Positions 34,172 to 43,073 of a stretch of DNA of 64,000 bases are shown here, piece by piece (the stretch's first letter is position 1; every line of letters starts with the position of its first letter). Under the pieces are notes generated by a model. That model worked only from the letters and a program-made list of their open reading frames with translations. It did no database searches and was not told the DNA's origin. A program made the translations under genes and the position numbers. The stretch comes from Flammeovirgaceae bacterium UBA2338 (GTDB lineage: Bacteria > Bacteroidota > Bacteroidia > Cytophagales > Cyclobacteriaceae). The DNA lies in contig DDUM01000001.1 of the NCBI GenBank assembly GCA_002344795.1, forward strand, positions 61,282 through 125,281. The letters run 5' to 3'.

Positions 34172-34576
34172 CTATTTTTTGGTAAGGACGTTGGCAGTAA
34201 ACACAATTTGATTGTTGGGTGTAACTGCATTGGAGATCACTTTTACCACCTTGTTTTGACGGCCATACTTGCCTACACTGTTATAGGCAACCGTAAGCTC
34301 ACCTTTCCCCCCTGGAGGAATTGGGTCACGAGGCCACCCCTTGGGAGTGGTACATCCGCAAGTAACTTCCACATTGGTTATGATCAATGGTGCGTTACCC
34401 GTGTTGGTAAACTTAAAGGTATTCTCTACCCTTTCACCCTGAATTAAATCACCAAAATCAAAGTTAGAGTTCTCCCATTCAATTTTTGGCCCATCTGGAG
34501 TAGTTATTACCTGATCCTGCGTAAATCCTACCTTAAAAATCAAAATGGAAATGAAAAGTGCAATAAAGTGCTTCAT
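34172..34576 (-). CDS. DUF1573 exported protein
   Basis: About 134 residues. The signal peptide MKHFIALFISILIFKVGFTQ is followed by one DUF1573 domain with an Ig-like fold (FDFGDLIQGERVENTFKFTN, NAPLIITNVEVTCGCTTP, PGGKGELTVAYNS). The TCGCT cysteines are typical. The function is unknown; many copies exist in Bacteroidota. The frame is open to 34654, but the ATG at 34576 begins the signal peptide and is preferred. Confidence 0.82.
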   Translation of the reverse strand: MKHFIALFISILIFKVGFTQDQVITTPDGPKIEWENSNFDFGDLIQGERVENTFKFTNTGNAPLIITNVEVTCGCTTPKGWPRDPIPPGGKGELTVAYNSVGKYGRQNKVVKVISNAVTPNNQIVFTANVLTKK

Positions 34577-34658
34577 AATTGTGATTTTTTTTAAAATTAG
34601 GCATTCATTACCTATCGAATAGATACAACAAACGCCATTCCTTTTTTGTGCCACAACT

Positions 34659-35135
34659 ATGCCAGAATCTTTGAGTAATATTTATGGAAATCGTGTACGG
34701 ATCAGGGTCTGTGGGATTTGTATCGTAGAGAATAAGTTGCTCCTGGTGAATCATAAAAACTTAACATCTGGCGATTTTTGGGCTCCTCCGGGAGGTGGTA
34801 TTGAAATGAAGGAAACAGCACACCAAACACTTCAAAGAGAATTTCTTGAAGAGACCAACCTGGCAATAGCCATAGGTGATTTATTGTTCGTAACAGAGTA
34901 TTATAATGAACCACTTCATGCCATTGAGCTATTTTTTAGTGTAAATTGGGTAGGCGGCACCCTAAAAACGGGAGTCGATCCGGAAATGAAAACTGCTGAT
35001 CAAATAATAACAGATGCCCGATTTCTTTCCTGGGACGAAATTTCCGAAATCGAGGCGAGTCAACTCCATGGAGTATTTAAATACGCCACTGAACCGGCCA
35101 AAATCATTGATTTGAGGGGTTATTTTAAATTATGA
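34659..35135 (+). CDS. Nudix hydrolase
   Basis: A 158-residue Nudix-fold pyrophosphohydrolase. The Nudix box is intact: GGGIEMKETAHQTLQREFLE followed by ETNL, fitting GX5EX7REUXEE with the last glutamates present. The substrate is unknown. It is divergent from the DUF1573 gene. The ATG at 34659 is the start. Confidence 0.85.
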   Translation: MPESLSNIYGNRVRIRVCGICIVENKLLLVNHKNLTSGDFWAPPGGGIEMKETAHQTLQREFLEETNLAIAIGDLLFVTEYYNEPLHAIELFFSVNWVGGTLKTGVDPEMKTADQIITDARFLSWDEISEIEASQLHGVFKYATEPAKIIDLRGYFKL

Positions 35136-35139
35136 TTGG

Positions 35140-35171
35140 TTGTGTTAAACGGCTTAAAATATTTATAATTG
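35140..35171 (+). promoter_or_regulatory. Possible Bacteroidota promoter for the 35192-36895 pair
   Basis: TTG (35140-35142) and TATAATTG (35164-35171) are separated by 21 bases. The second box matches TANNTTTG except for one base. It lies in the 56-base gap just before the ATG at 35192. Confidence 0.45.
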
Positions 35172-35191
35172 CAAGCTTAAACCTGTGAAAA

Positions 35192-36001
35192 ATGAATCTT
35201 ACTAAAATCCTGACCTTCGTTCTTTTTGGCATTAGTATTTTCTTGGGCTACTACCTGTATAGTGGTGTCCAGAAAACAGTAAATGACCGTAAAATGGTTG
35301 AAACAAAAGAAAACGCAGTCATTGAGAAACTAAAAATGATCCGCGAAGCCGAAATCGTGTTTCAAGAGGTAAACGGAAGATATACGTCCAACTGGGACTC
35401 ATTAATCAATTTCATTGAGCATGGCCAGGTAGCTATTATCGAGCGAAGAGAAGAACTTATTCAGAAAGAATATGGTGGTGAAGAAGTTATCGTGCACATA
35501 GACACACTTGGATTCACCTCTGCTCGTGAGCGAATTTTTAAAGTAACATATAACGTGAACGCTGCGGATAATGGTATTTTCATGGGATATAAAGTAAAAG
35601 TGGGTGACAGGGCAGTGAAAAACCAGCGCGGTTATGCATTAAAAATAGGTGATAAAATCAGCGAGCCACCATTTATTGAAAATGGATTTATCAGTTCTCT
35701 GACACCGTTGAATGTGGGGGACATGGTGAAAAAAGGCCAGATTCTAATGACGTTATGGGACTATAAATTCAATCCAGATGTTGATTTGAATCGTCTTGCA
35801 TTCAAACCAGGAAGTCAAACCAAGTTTGATATATTCGTGGGAAAAGTGGATCGTGGTGGAATCATGGTAGACGTGATCGAAGTAAAAGATCCAACACCAG
35901 ATAGCCCTTTCAGAAGTGAAGCCAACGAGGCCAAGAACCGTAAGCCACTTCGTTTTGGTTCTCGCACTGACGTCTCTACATCAGGAAACTGGGAATCTTA
36001 A
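35192..36001 (+). CDS. Conserved membrane-anchored protein of unknown function
   Basis: I do not recognise this 269-residue protein by function. It has one N-terminal transmembrane helix (residues ~5-24, ILTFVLFGISIFLGYYLY), then a charged helix (residues ~30-55) and a globular region with EVNGRYTSNWDSLINFIEHG. That motif resembles pilin-like proteins, in which a helix continues into a small domain. The remainder is beta-rich and charged, most likely periplasmic. It precedes a DUF3822 gene and coaD in one direction, an order I associate with Cytophagales. A structural or envelope role is possible. Confidence 0.55.
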   Translation: MNLTKILTFVLFGISIFLGYYLYSGVQKTVNDRKMVETKENAVIEKLKMIREAEIVFQEVNGRYTSNWDSLINFIEHGQVAIIERREELIQKEYGGEEVIVHIDTLGFTSARERIFKVTYNVNAADNGIFMGYKVKVGDRAVKNQRGYALKIGDKISEPPFIENGFISSLTPLNVGDMVKKGQILMTLWDYKFNPDVDLNRLAFKPGSQTKFDIFVGKVDRGGIMVDVIEVKDPTPDSPFRSEANEAKNRKPLRFGSRTDVSTSGNWES

Positions 36002-36007
36002 TCTACT

Positions 36008-36895
36008 TTGGCAGCTGCCGCTCAGAGCTATAAGCTGATCAAGAAAATCAAAGATGAAAAATTTGATGTAGAGCATCTACATGAGTATTCCTTGCTTATT
36101 CAATTAGGTGTTCGGGATCTTCAAATTGGTATTGTAGATGGGCAGGATAGGCTCGTATTTTTCGAGGATTATATTTTTCATAATCTGAATTCAAGCGATG
36201 ATCAGTTAGAGTTACTCAAGGAGTTATTTGAGGCACACCATCTGCTGACCGCTGGTTTTTGGAAAAAAGTAAAGTTTTCAATTAAGAACAATAAGCTGGT
36301 GCAGGTGCCGTCTTCTTTGTTTGTTGAAGATGCCGCCCCGGAATACCTCAAGCTCAACGCAAAATTCGACCCGAAAAAAGAGGTTGTACTCTATTGTGAA
36401 AATATAAAAAGCAATGTTGTTACAGTATTCGCTGTGCACAAAGGAATCCACCAATGGATATCTATTCTGTACGAAAACTCAACGGTAAGCTTTATACATC
36501 AGTCGGCAGGTTTAATTGAAGGCGTGCTTCGAGAAACTATTACTGATAACAAACCCCCTCTATTCATATACATCGATCGGTTCAAACTGCATATTTTGTC
36601 CGTCAATGAGGGACGGCTGATTTACTACAACCAGTTTTCAATACAGCATTTCTCGGATTATGTAAAATATATAATGCTTGTGCTCAATGCCATGGAAATG
36701 GATCAACAGAACAGTAAAATCGTTTTGTGGGGATACATCGGCAAAAATTCTCCACATGCCATCGAGTTCTCTAAATACATCAAAAATGTATCCTTTGGCA
36801 GTCGTCCCAGGCATCTTAAGTATGGCTATTTATTTGATGAAGTACAAGATCACCACTTTTATGATCTGTATTCATTGCACCTATTAAGCAACTAA
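36008..36895 (+). CDS. DUF3822 family protein
   Basis: A 295-residue protein matching the Bacteroidota DUF3822 family, which has an ASKHA-like (actin/FtsA-type) fold in structural predictions I recall; its role is unknown. Visible blocks are YSLLIQLGVRDLQIGIVDG, LFIYIDRFKLHILSVNEGRL and KIVLWGYIGKNSPHAIEFS. Start is TTG at 36008, seven bases after the previous stop. It lies 54 bases before coaD. Confidence 0.65.
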   Translation: MAAAAQSYKLIKKIKDEKFDVEHLHEYSLLIQLGVRDLQIGIVDGQDRLVFFEDYIFHNLNSSDDQLELLKELFEAHHLLTAGFWKKVKFSIKNNKLVQVPSSLFVEDAAPEYLKLNAKFDPKKEVVLYCENIKSNVVTVFAVHKGIHQWISILYENSTVSFIHQSAGLIEGVLRETITDNKPPLFIYIDRFKLHILSVNEGRLIYYNQFSIQHFSDYVKYIMLVLNAMEMDQQNSKIVLWGYIGKNSPHAIEFSKYIKNVSFGSRPRHLKYGYLFDEVQDHHFYDLYSLHLLSN

Positions 36896-36949
36896 CAGCA
36901 ACTGAGTAGCTTAATTTGTTAACTTTAATCTCAAGCTTAGCTGTTTACC

Positions 36950-37405
36950 ATGAAAAAAATAGCGCTTTTCCCAGGTTCATTTGACCCCTTTACAAAAGGG
37001 CACGAAGATATCGTGTTAAGAGGCCTTAAGTTGTTTGATGAGATCATAGTGGGTATTGGGTACAACAGTGCAAAAAGTAAGAGGTACTTTGAGGTAGATT
37101 TTATGGTGAGAAAGATTGAAGAAACATTTTCCGATTATCCCAATATCAAAGTATTGACTTTTGCTGAATTGACAGCTGTATTTGCAAAAAAACATAATGC
37201 GAATTACTTATTAAGAGGTCTTAGAAACACCACAGACTTTGAATACGAAAACAGTATCTCTCAGGTAAACCGACATCTCAACCCGGAGCTAGAGTCTGTT
37301 TTTTTAATTACATCTCCTCAGTTTGCAGCCGTTAGTTCTTCTATCATTCGGGAAGTACATCGCTACGATGGAGACGTGACCGAGTTCCTTCCTTATAAGC
37401 TCTAA
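36950..37405 (+). CDS. coaD: Phosphopantetheine adenylyltransferase
   Basis: CoaD transfers AMP from ATP to 4'-phosphopantetheine, giving dephospho-CoA in coenzyme A synthesis. The 151 residues show the nucleotidyltransferase motif FPGSFDPFTKGHEDIVLRG with its (T/H)xGH signature, the YLLRGLRNTTDFEYEN block and the C-terminal AAVSSSIIREVHRY that binds ATP. The length is standard. Its stop codon interlocks with the stop of the convergent Nudix gene in CTAA. Confidence 0.95.
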   Translation: MKKIALFPGSFDPFTKGHEDIVLRGLKLFDEIIVGIGYNSAKSKRYFEVDFMVRKIEETFSDYPNIKVLTFAELTAVFAKKHNANYLLRGLRNTTDFEYENSISQVNRHLNPELESVFLITSPQFAAVSSSIIREVHRYDGDVTEFLPYKL

Positions 37406-38091
37406 TTCTCCAGATTCAAGCTTTCAGTTTTATTATAATATTCTTCAAATACAAACTGAATTGATTTATAGGAGTTCTGGAGGGCATGATACACCTCTTT
37501 TTGTGTCATCCACCGCAGGTCTTCAATATCTTCTTCAAGGCAAGGCTTCATCTTGCTATCATCCACAAGACTCATCATATACCATTTCGTTCGCTTCATC
37601 ATACTTTTTTTGTTCATCGTGTAGGTATGCCACGTTGTACAAATTTTTTCACCCAACTTCACACTAATATTACATTCCTCCTCCACTTCTCTTATGGCTG
37701 TCTCAGCGTTGCCCTCACCTCTTTCTCTTTTGCCCTTGGGCAGGTCCCACTTCTTCAAACGGTAGATCATTAATAACTTATCCTTCTTCCTCACCAAGCC
37801 ACCGGCTGCTTTTACCAGCTTAAATTGCCTTTTTATAAAATCCTTCACCTCATCATACTTTCTGGTTGTGATCTCAAGAGATATGAGGCTGGTGGGTACT
37901 TTGGAGTTAAGAAGTTCCAGAATGACTCCCATATCTTTTACCGTTACATTTTTTATCCACACATGGTGAATAAGCTTGGCTTTGGTGATTTCCTCCCTCT
38001 GGGCGTCAATGATCTGATTATAGCGCCCTTCCCCAGAGTTTACTTCAGGCTTTCTGAGTTTAACAGGAGTGTCGTTAACAAAAAGGTTCAT
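37402..38091 (-). CDS. Nudix domain protein
   Basis: A 229-residue protein with an extra N-terminal ~70-residue domain ahead of a Nudix fold. The Nudix box is GKRERGEGNAETAIREVEEE followed by CNI, fitting GX5EX7REUXEE. WDLPKGKRERGEG is like diadenosine-polyphosphate or NUDT-type hydrolases. The N-terminal part is not recognised. It is transcribed alone and is convergent with coaD. The 214 bases upstream (38092-38305) hold no promoter that I can support for either this gene or pyrE. Confidence 0.8.
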   Translation of the reverse strand: MNLFVNDTPVKLRKPEVNSGEGRYNQIIDAQREEITKAKLIHHVWIKNVTVKDMGVILELLNSKVPTSLISLEITTRKYDEVKDFIKRQFKLVKAAGGLVRKKDKLLMIYRLKKWDLPKGKRERGEGNAETAIREVEEECNISVKLGEKICTTWHTYTMNKKSMMKRTKWYMMSLVDDSKMKPCLEEDIEDLRWMTQKEVYHALQNSYKSIQFVFEEYYNKTESLNLEN

Positions 38092-38305
38092 AAGCGAGAT
38101 GCTACCACAGGTGCAAAAACATAAATAAAAAGCAATGTGTCAAACATTGTTCCAATGATTAATCAATTTATTTCAAAAAAATGATTCCAATTAATATTAG
38201 GTCACTTTATCACCATATTCTTGGAGCAGGTGGACTTTCATAATAAATTGCCATTTGTAAAAAACAGGGCGAAAGCGCTCTGCTGTAGACCCTTTAATAC
38301 CCGTA

Positions 38306-38953
38306 ATGAAGTCAATTACCATTAATCAGTCAACAGCTACTTCGGTGGCCGAGAAACTCCTTGAAATTCAAGCCATCAAGCTGAATTACAAAAATCCATT
38401 TACTTGGAGCTCAGGATGGAAATCTCCCATCTACTGCGACAATCGCCTGTCCCTCTCTTATCCATCTATTCGTACTTACATCAAAGAAGCCCTTGCCGAA
38501 GTAATCAAAAACAATTTTGGGGATGCGGATTATATAGCGGGTGTTGCCACGGCCGGTATCGCCCAGGGGGCGCTTGTAGCCGATCTGCTAGGTCTCCCAT
38601 ATGTATACGTGCGCCCCAAGCCCAAAGAACATGGTATGGGCAATCAAATTGAAGGAAGGATAGAGAAAGGAAAAAAAGTAGTGTTGGTGGAAGACCTTAT
38701 CTCTACCGGAGGCAGCTCACTTAAGGCAGCCAAAGCTCTTGAAGAGGCAGGAGTAAAAGTAACAGGCATGGTAGCTATTTTCACTTATGGATTTGATGTA
38801 GCCGAAAACAACTTTAAGGCTGCCAAAATACCACTCGTTTGTTTAAGTGATTTTAGCGCCATGTTGGGTGCTGCCGTCAAGATGAAATACCTGAATGAAG
38901 ATCAGCTTATCCATGTCAAATCATGGCGCCTGGATCCTGCCAACTGGAAATAA
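38306..38953 (+). CDS. pyrE: Orotate phosphoribosyltransferase
   Basis: PyrE joins orotate to PRPP to form OMP in pyrimidine synthesis. The 215-residue protein has the N-terminal NPFTWSSGWKSPIYCDNR orotate-site motif, the flexible-loop KPKEHGMGNQIEG and the PRPP-binding VVLVEDLISTGGSSLKAA. The stop codon directly abuts that of the convergent TIGR02757 gene, with no base between. Confidence 0.95.
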   Translation: MKSITINQSTATSVAEKLLEIQAIKLNYKNPFTWSSGWKSPIYCDNRLSLSYPSIRTYIKEALAEVIKNNFGDADYIAGVATAGIAQGALVADLLGLPYVYVRPKPKEHGMGNQIEGRIEKGKKVVLVEDLISTGGSSLKAAKALEEAGVKVTGMVAIFTYGFDVAENNFKAAKIPLVCLSDFSAMLGAAVKMKYLNEDQLIHVKSWRLDPANWK

Positions 38954-39724
38954 TTAATAGCGTTCCTCAATACCCAATCCAAACAGCGCAAAGTCATACT
39001 TTACCGGATCCTGTGGATCAAATTCTCTGAGTGCCGATGTGAGTTCAACCGCTGTAAGCCAATCAAGAGGTTTGCGGGTTATTAATTTAAGTTTCCTGGC
39101 TACGCGCTCTACGTGAAGGTCACAGGGACAAATAAGTTGAGCTGGTGTAATTGAATTCCATATTCCAAAATCAACGCCTTTATTATCTCTTCTCACCATC
39201 CACCTTAAGAACATATTGATGCGCTTGCAAGCCGACTTCCGCACAGGAGTCGCCACATGCTTTTTGGTGCGAGGTGGAAAATCCTCAAGGCCAAAGAAAA
39301 GGTCATGAAAATGGATAAGGGCATGCTCTACATCCACATACGTTTTAACAACCGGAAAGGCAGACTCCAAAGAGTTATTATTTTTATAATGCTCACTTAG
39401 AAATCGGATAAAATAAAGACAATCAGTGGCATTAAAAGTGCGATGTTTAAACTGTTCAAAAACCTTTAAGTCCTTCAGCTTATGGTTGATCAAAAAATCG
39501 TGAGGCGCATTGTCCATCATCTTAAACAACTCCTTGCTCTTATTGATGATAGTAATCCGTTGTCCCCAAGCCAGAGTGGCGGCAAAAAAACCAGCTATTT
39601 CAATATCCTGTTTTTTCGAAAAACTATGCGGAATGGAGACAGGATCATTTTCTATAAATCCAGGTTGATTATAAATTTCCACTCTTTCATCCAGAAAAGA
39701 TTTAAGATCCTGAAAATTCACCAA
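38954..39724 (-). CDS. TIGR02757/DUF2400 family protein
   Basis: A 256-residue protein that matches TIGR02757. Visible blocks are GFFAATLAWGQRITIINKSKEL, HRTFNATDCLYFIRFL and KRINMFLRWMVRRDNKGVDFG, followed by CPCDLHVERVAR-type cysteine/histidine residues (seen as ICPCDLHVERVARKL). The fold recalls helix-hairpin-helix DNA glycosylases, but the activity is unknown. The start is TTG at 39724, or GTG at 39721, directly after the LysM gene stop, so they are probably one transcript. Confidence 0.75.
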   Translation of the reverse strand: MVNFQDLKSFLDERVEIYNQPGFIENDPVSIPHSFSKKQDIEIAGFFAATLAWGQRITIINKSKELFKMMDNAPHDFLINHKLKDLKVFEQFKHRTFNATDCLYFIRFLSEHYKNNNSLESAFPVVKTYVDVEHALIHFHDLFFGLEDFPPRTKKHVATPVRKSACKRINMFLRWMVRRDNKGVDFGIWNSITPAQLICPCDLHVERVARKLKLITRKPLDWLTAVELTSALREFDPQDPVKYDFALFGLGIEERY

Positions 39725-40720
39725 TTATTTGTAATAGGTAACCTCCGCCCTAAACTTTGAATCAACTCCCCCCAATCGGTCAAAGGCAGATTTCGAAATT
39801 TTTATAATGATCTTATCATTTACACTGGTAGCTGGCAGTGGCCCTACTACCCTTACAAAAACTTCGCGGTTATTGAGTTCATTTCGCACTTTCAGAATGG
39901 TACCGGGTTTGGCACTGCGATGAAGCGCAAGGTATTTTCTGTTGCCTTCTGTGCCATCAATTAATTCAGCCAAACCAGATTCTTTTATCTCATCCGTTCC
40001 CGCCACGTTTTCAGATATCTTAACTACGGTTTCCCTGGGTTGATCAACAGGTGGTGTAACCGCCTTGGGTGTTGTATCCACTGGCGTGTTTGCTGAAGGT
40101 GTTCCCCCAGAGGCGGCCACCCTTATTAACTGTCCTATCTCCAGGTTGCTCCCTGTCAAATTATTCCATTCTTTTAATTGCTGAACAGTAACTCCATATT
40201 CACGAGAAATGGAGTAAAGCGTTTCTTGTGGAGCTACACTGTGATAGCCAACTTCGGTGGTCGCCCTTACTTCAGGTTGAATGGTAACACTTGGTGCAAT
40301 TGAGCTTTCCCTTTTGATGCGCAATTGCTGTCCTACTGATAATGCATTGGCAGTAAGGTTATTCATCGACTTCAACTCATCTACAGAAAGGTTGTACAAT
40401 CTGGAGATGGAAAACAATGTTTCCCCGGGGCCAACAGTATGAGAATCCTTATTGGTTTGAACTACTGCTACCCGAGGTACATACGGGATCCTTAAGATCT
40501 GTCCCACATCCAGGCCTGCATCAGCCTCCTTATTGTATTCCAAAATCTGAGTGATAGACGCACCATATCGTCTGGAAATACCATACAGTGTTTCCTGTTC
40601 GTCCACCTGATGGATTACAAAAGACTTGCCCCCGATGACTTCCAGTCGGAGTGAGTCAGATGGCGATGTGAAATCCGGGGTTACCCACAAATGAGAAACC
40701 AAAAAAATGAACTTTATCAT
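39725..40720 (-). CDS. Exported LysM-repeat protein with C-terminal barrel domain
   Basis: About 331 residues. The signal is MIKFIFLVSHLWVTPDF. Three LysM repeats follow: VDEQETLYGISRRYGAS, VGPGETLFSISRLYNLS and VAPQETLYSISREYGVT, each ending in a LxVGQxLRI-like strand. LysM binds N-acetylglucosamine in peptidoglycan. After a Pro/Thr-rich linker, the last ~95 residues (LALHRSAKPGTILKVRNEL ... VRVVGPLP) look like a double-psi beta-barrel (RlpA-like) domain. The frame is open to 40807, but the ATG at 40720 starts the signal peptide. Confidence 0.8.
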   Translation of the reverse strand: MIKFIFLVSHLWVTPDFTSPSDSLRLEVIGGKSFVIHQVDEQETLYGISRRYGASITQILEYNKEADAGLDVGQILRIPYVPRVAVVQTNKDSHTVGPGETLFSISRLYNLSVDELKSMNNLTANALSVGQQLRIKRESSIAPSVTIQPEVRATTEVGYHSVAPQETLYSISREYGVTVQQLKEWNNLTGSNLEIGQLIRVAASGGTPSANTPVDTTPKAVTPPVDQPRETVVKISENVAGTDEIKESGLAELIDGTEGNRKYLALHRSAKPGTILKVRNELNNREVFVRVVGPLPATSVNDKIIIKISKSAFDRLGGVDSKFRAEVTYYK

Positions 40721-40862
40721 AATCTTACCAAGTTGAAAAAATACCAATTCTGCATAACACCTAACAAATTCATGCCAGTTTTGGCTAATCAAAAAACAAC
40801 TCCTCAATTCAGCCCAAGCTGGTAATCAATCACCAGCCTCTATCTGGGTTAACCCTGACAAA

Positions 40863-40881
40863 GCTGACGGTCTCCGTCAGC
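40863..40881. other. GC-rich hairpin in the LysM/NfeD divergent gap
   Basis: GCTGACGG (40863-40870) and CCGTCAGC (40874-40881) form a perfect 8-bp stem with a 3-base loop, followed by a short T run. It could be a leader structure or a terminator remnant. It lies between two divergent genes, where a terminator is not expected. Confidence 0.5.
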
Positions 40882-40901
40882 CTTTCGTCAGCCCTGCGGG
40901 C

Positions 40902-40932
40902 AAAAAATGTCAATAAAAGATTGACATTTTTT
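40902..40932. other. Perfect AT-rich inverted repeat before the NfeD gene
   Basis: AAAAAATGTCAAT (40902-40914) and ATTGACATTTTTT (40920-40932) are exact reverse complements with an AAAAG loop. It resembles a two-way terminator but lies upstream of the NfeD gene start at 40969. It could instead be an operator. Together with the hairpin at 40863-40881 it gives this gap two stems 20 bases apart. Confidence 0.55.
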
Positions 40933-40968
40933 GGGTTAACTTTATGCAAGTTAATCAGCTTAATAACG

Positions 40969-42312
40969 ATGAAGAAATTAATGATCGTATTTTCCATGCT
41001 TTGGTTGTTGGGTAATAGCACCAGTTATGGGCAGGACAAATCGAAGGTGATGATCATGGAGATAAAGGCCGAAATAGACCCCCGGATGACACGATACGTG
41101 GGGCTGGCCCTGGATCATGCAGAAGAAATTAAGGCAGACTACGTAATCATCGAAATGGATACCTATGGAGGTGTTTTGACAGACTCCAAGGATATTGTCG
41201 ACCGTATTTTAGACCTGAAAGCGCCCATTTGGGTGTTTATCAATAAAGATGCAGCCTCAGCCGGAGCCCTGATTTCTATCGCCTGTGACAGCATTTATAT
41301 GGCTCCTGGAGCCACTATTGGTGCAGCTACTGTAGTACAGGGAACGGGTGAAGCGGCTCCTGACAAGTACCAATCTTATATGCGCTCTATTATGCGCTCC
41401 ACTGCCGAACACAATGGCAGGAACCCCAGAATCGCTGAAGGTATGGTGGACGAACGGATCGCTATCGATAGTATTTCCGAAGAGGGCAGCGTGATCACAT
41501 TTACCACAAAAGAAGCCCTGAAGTATGGATACTGTGAAGCGGAGGTGGAATCAATAGAGGAAATATTAGAGAGAAATGGAGTTACTGATTATGAATTGTT
41601 ATTCTTCGAAATCAGTGCAGTAGAAAAAGTAATTGCAGTCTTTTTAAACCCATTTATCAGCGGCATTCTTATTCTGGTTATCCTGGGGGGTCTTTATTTT
41701 GAATTACAGACTCCCGGTGTTGGATTTCCCATTCTTGCGGCCATCACTGCATTAATACTATACCTTGTACCCTACTATCTCAATGGATTGGCTGCGAACT
41801 GGGAGATCATTGCGCTGTTTGTAGGCATCGTACTTATTATGGTAGAGGTTTTTGTGATCCCTGGATTTGGCGTAGCCGGTATTGCCGGTATTGCCATGAC
41901 CGTAGGTTCGATGGTGTTAATCATGATCAACAACGATTTCTTCAATTTTGAAATGGTTCCAATGAATGACATCATCATTGCCTCTCTCGCCATCTTTGGA
42001 GGGCTCACAGGTGGAGTGGTGTTGTTGTTCTTTGGAGGAGTGCGTTTGAGCAACTCCAGTTTTTTCAAAAGAATTTCTTTAACAGACACACAAGCCCAAT
42101 CTGAAGGATATACTTCTAATTTCAATACCGGGATGGACCTTGTAGGAAAAACAGGCACCGCATACACCGTGTTGAGACCCAGTGGCAAAATTATGATCGA
42201 AGGTCAGATTTACGATGCGTTCTCCCGAGGTGATTACATAGAAAAAGGAGATACGGTAAAAGTACTTGAAATTGAAGGCTCTACACTGAGGGTAAGAAAA
42301 GTTGCTGTATGA
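40969..42312 (+). CDS. NfeD-type membrane-bound ClpP-class serine protease
   Basis: A 447-residue protein of the long NfeD family. A signal peptide (MKKLMIVFSMLWLLG) leads to a ClpP-like domain with the nucleophile in DAASAGALISIACDS (Ser97). Four to five transmembrane helices follow at about residues 215-355. A C-terminal OB-fold NfeD domain (VGKTGTAYTVLRPSGKIMIEG) ends the protein. Partners are usually stomatin/SPFH proteins involved in membrane quality control, but none is next to it here. The ATG at 40969 starts the signal peptide; an upstream in-frame TTG at 40921 is rejected. Its stop overlaps kdsB by four bases. Confidence 0.9.
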   Translation: MKKLMIVFSMLWLLGNSTSYGQDKSKVMIMEIKAEIDPRMTRYVGLALDHAEEIKADYVIIEMDTYGGVLTDSKDIVDRILDLKAPIWVFINKDAASAGALISIACDSIYMAPGATIGAATVVQGTGEAAPDKYQSYMRSIMRSTAEHNGRNPRIAEGMVDERIAIDSISEEGSVITFTTKEALKYGYCEAEVESIEEILERNGVTDYELLFFEISAVEKVIAVFLNPFISGILILVILGGLYFELQTPGVGFPILAAITALILYLVPYYLNGLAANWEIIALFVGIVLIMVEVFVIPGFGVAGIAGIAMTVGSMVLIMINNDFFNFEMVPMNDIIIASLAIFGGLTGGVVLLFFGGVRLSNSSFFKRISLTDTQAQSEGYTSNFNTGMDLVGKTGTAYTVLRPSGKIMIEGQIYDAFSRGDYIEKGDTVKVLEIEGSTLRVRKVAV

Positions 42313-43052
42313 AAATTGTTGGAATAATTCCCGCACGCTACGCATCCACTCGGTTTCCCGCCAAGCCATTGGCAGATATCGCGGGACAAACGATGATTGA
42401 ATGGGTGTACAGCCAGGCTAAAAAATCGAGTCAACTGGATCGGGTGATTGTAGCGACTGACAATCAGAAAATACACGATCATGTAAAAAGCAAAGGCGGT
42501 GAGGTGTGCATGACTTTAGAAAACCACGTGAGTGGCACCGACCGTTGTGCAGAAGCTTTGGCCTCAACGGGAGAACAATTTGATTATGTAATTAATATAC
42601 AAGGAGATGAACCATTCATTGATCCACGTCAAATTGATCTACTGGCTTCCTTGTTGGATGGAGAGGCTGAACTGGCTACTCTTATTAAAAAGATTACCGA
42701 TGCCGATGCGCTTCACAATAGCAATATTGTAAAGGTGATACGCAATGCTAAAAACGAAGCCATTTATTTTAGCAGAAGTCCACTGCCTCACCTGAGGAAT
42801 GTACCAAAAGAGAAATGGTTTGAACAGCAAGATTATTTCAAACACATTGGGATGTATGGGTATCGGTCTGATATTCTAGGTGAGATCACACAACTCGCTC
42901 CATCCACATTGGAACTCGCAGAATCCTTAGAGCAACTCCGTTGGATTGAGAATGGTTACAAGATCAAAGTAGCAGAAACTGATATTGAGTCGATGGGGAT
43001 TGATACTCCGGAGGATTTGGAGAGGGCAGTTAAGTCGTTGACTAAAATCTAA
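42309..43052 (+). CDS. kdsB: 3-deoxy-manno-octulosonate cytidylyltransferase (CMP-KDO synthetase)
   Basis: KdsB activates KDO with CTP to CMP-KDO for the inner core of lipopolysaccharide. The 247-residue sequence has the N-terminal IIPARYASTRFPAKPLADI nucleotide loop, VIVATDNQKIHDH, INIQGDEPFIDP and the YFSRSPLP block of the family. It is coupled to the NfeD gene by ATGA. It complements the lpx genes at 20.5-23.9 kb. Confidence 0.95.
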   Translation: MKIVGIIPARYASTRFPAKPLADIAGQTMIEWVYSQAKKSSQLDRVIVATDNQKIHDHVKSKGGEVCMTLENHVSGTDRCAEALASTGEQFDYVINIQGDEPFIDPRQIDLLASLLDGEAELATLIKKITDADALHNSNIVKVIRNAKNEAIYFSRSPLPHLRNVPKEKWFEQQDYFKHIGMYGYRSDILGEITQLAPSTLELAESLEQLRWIENGYKIKVAETDIESMGIDTPEDLERAVKSLTKI

Positions 43053-43073
43053 ATAATTGCTAAATTTAAGATT

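Noticed and set aside
40902..40932. Rho-independent terminator for the LysM gene
   Set aside because: The LysM gene runs away from this site on the minus strand, so the hairpin is upstream of it; it is listed as an inverted repeat instead.
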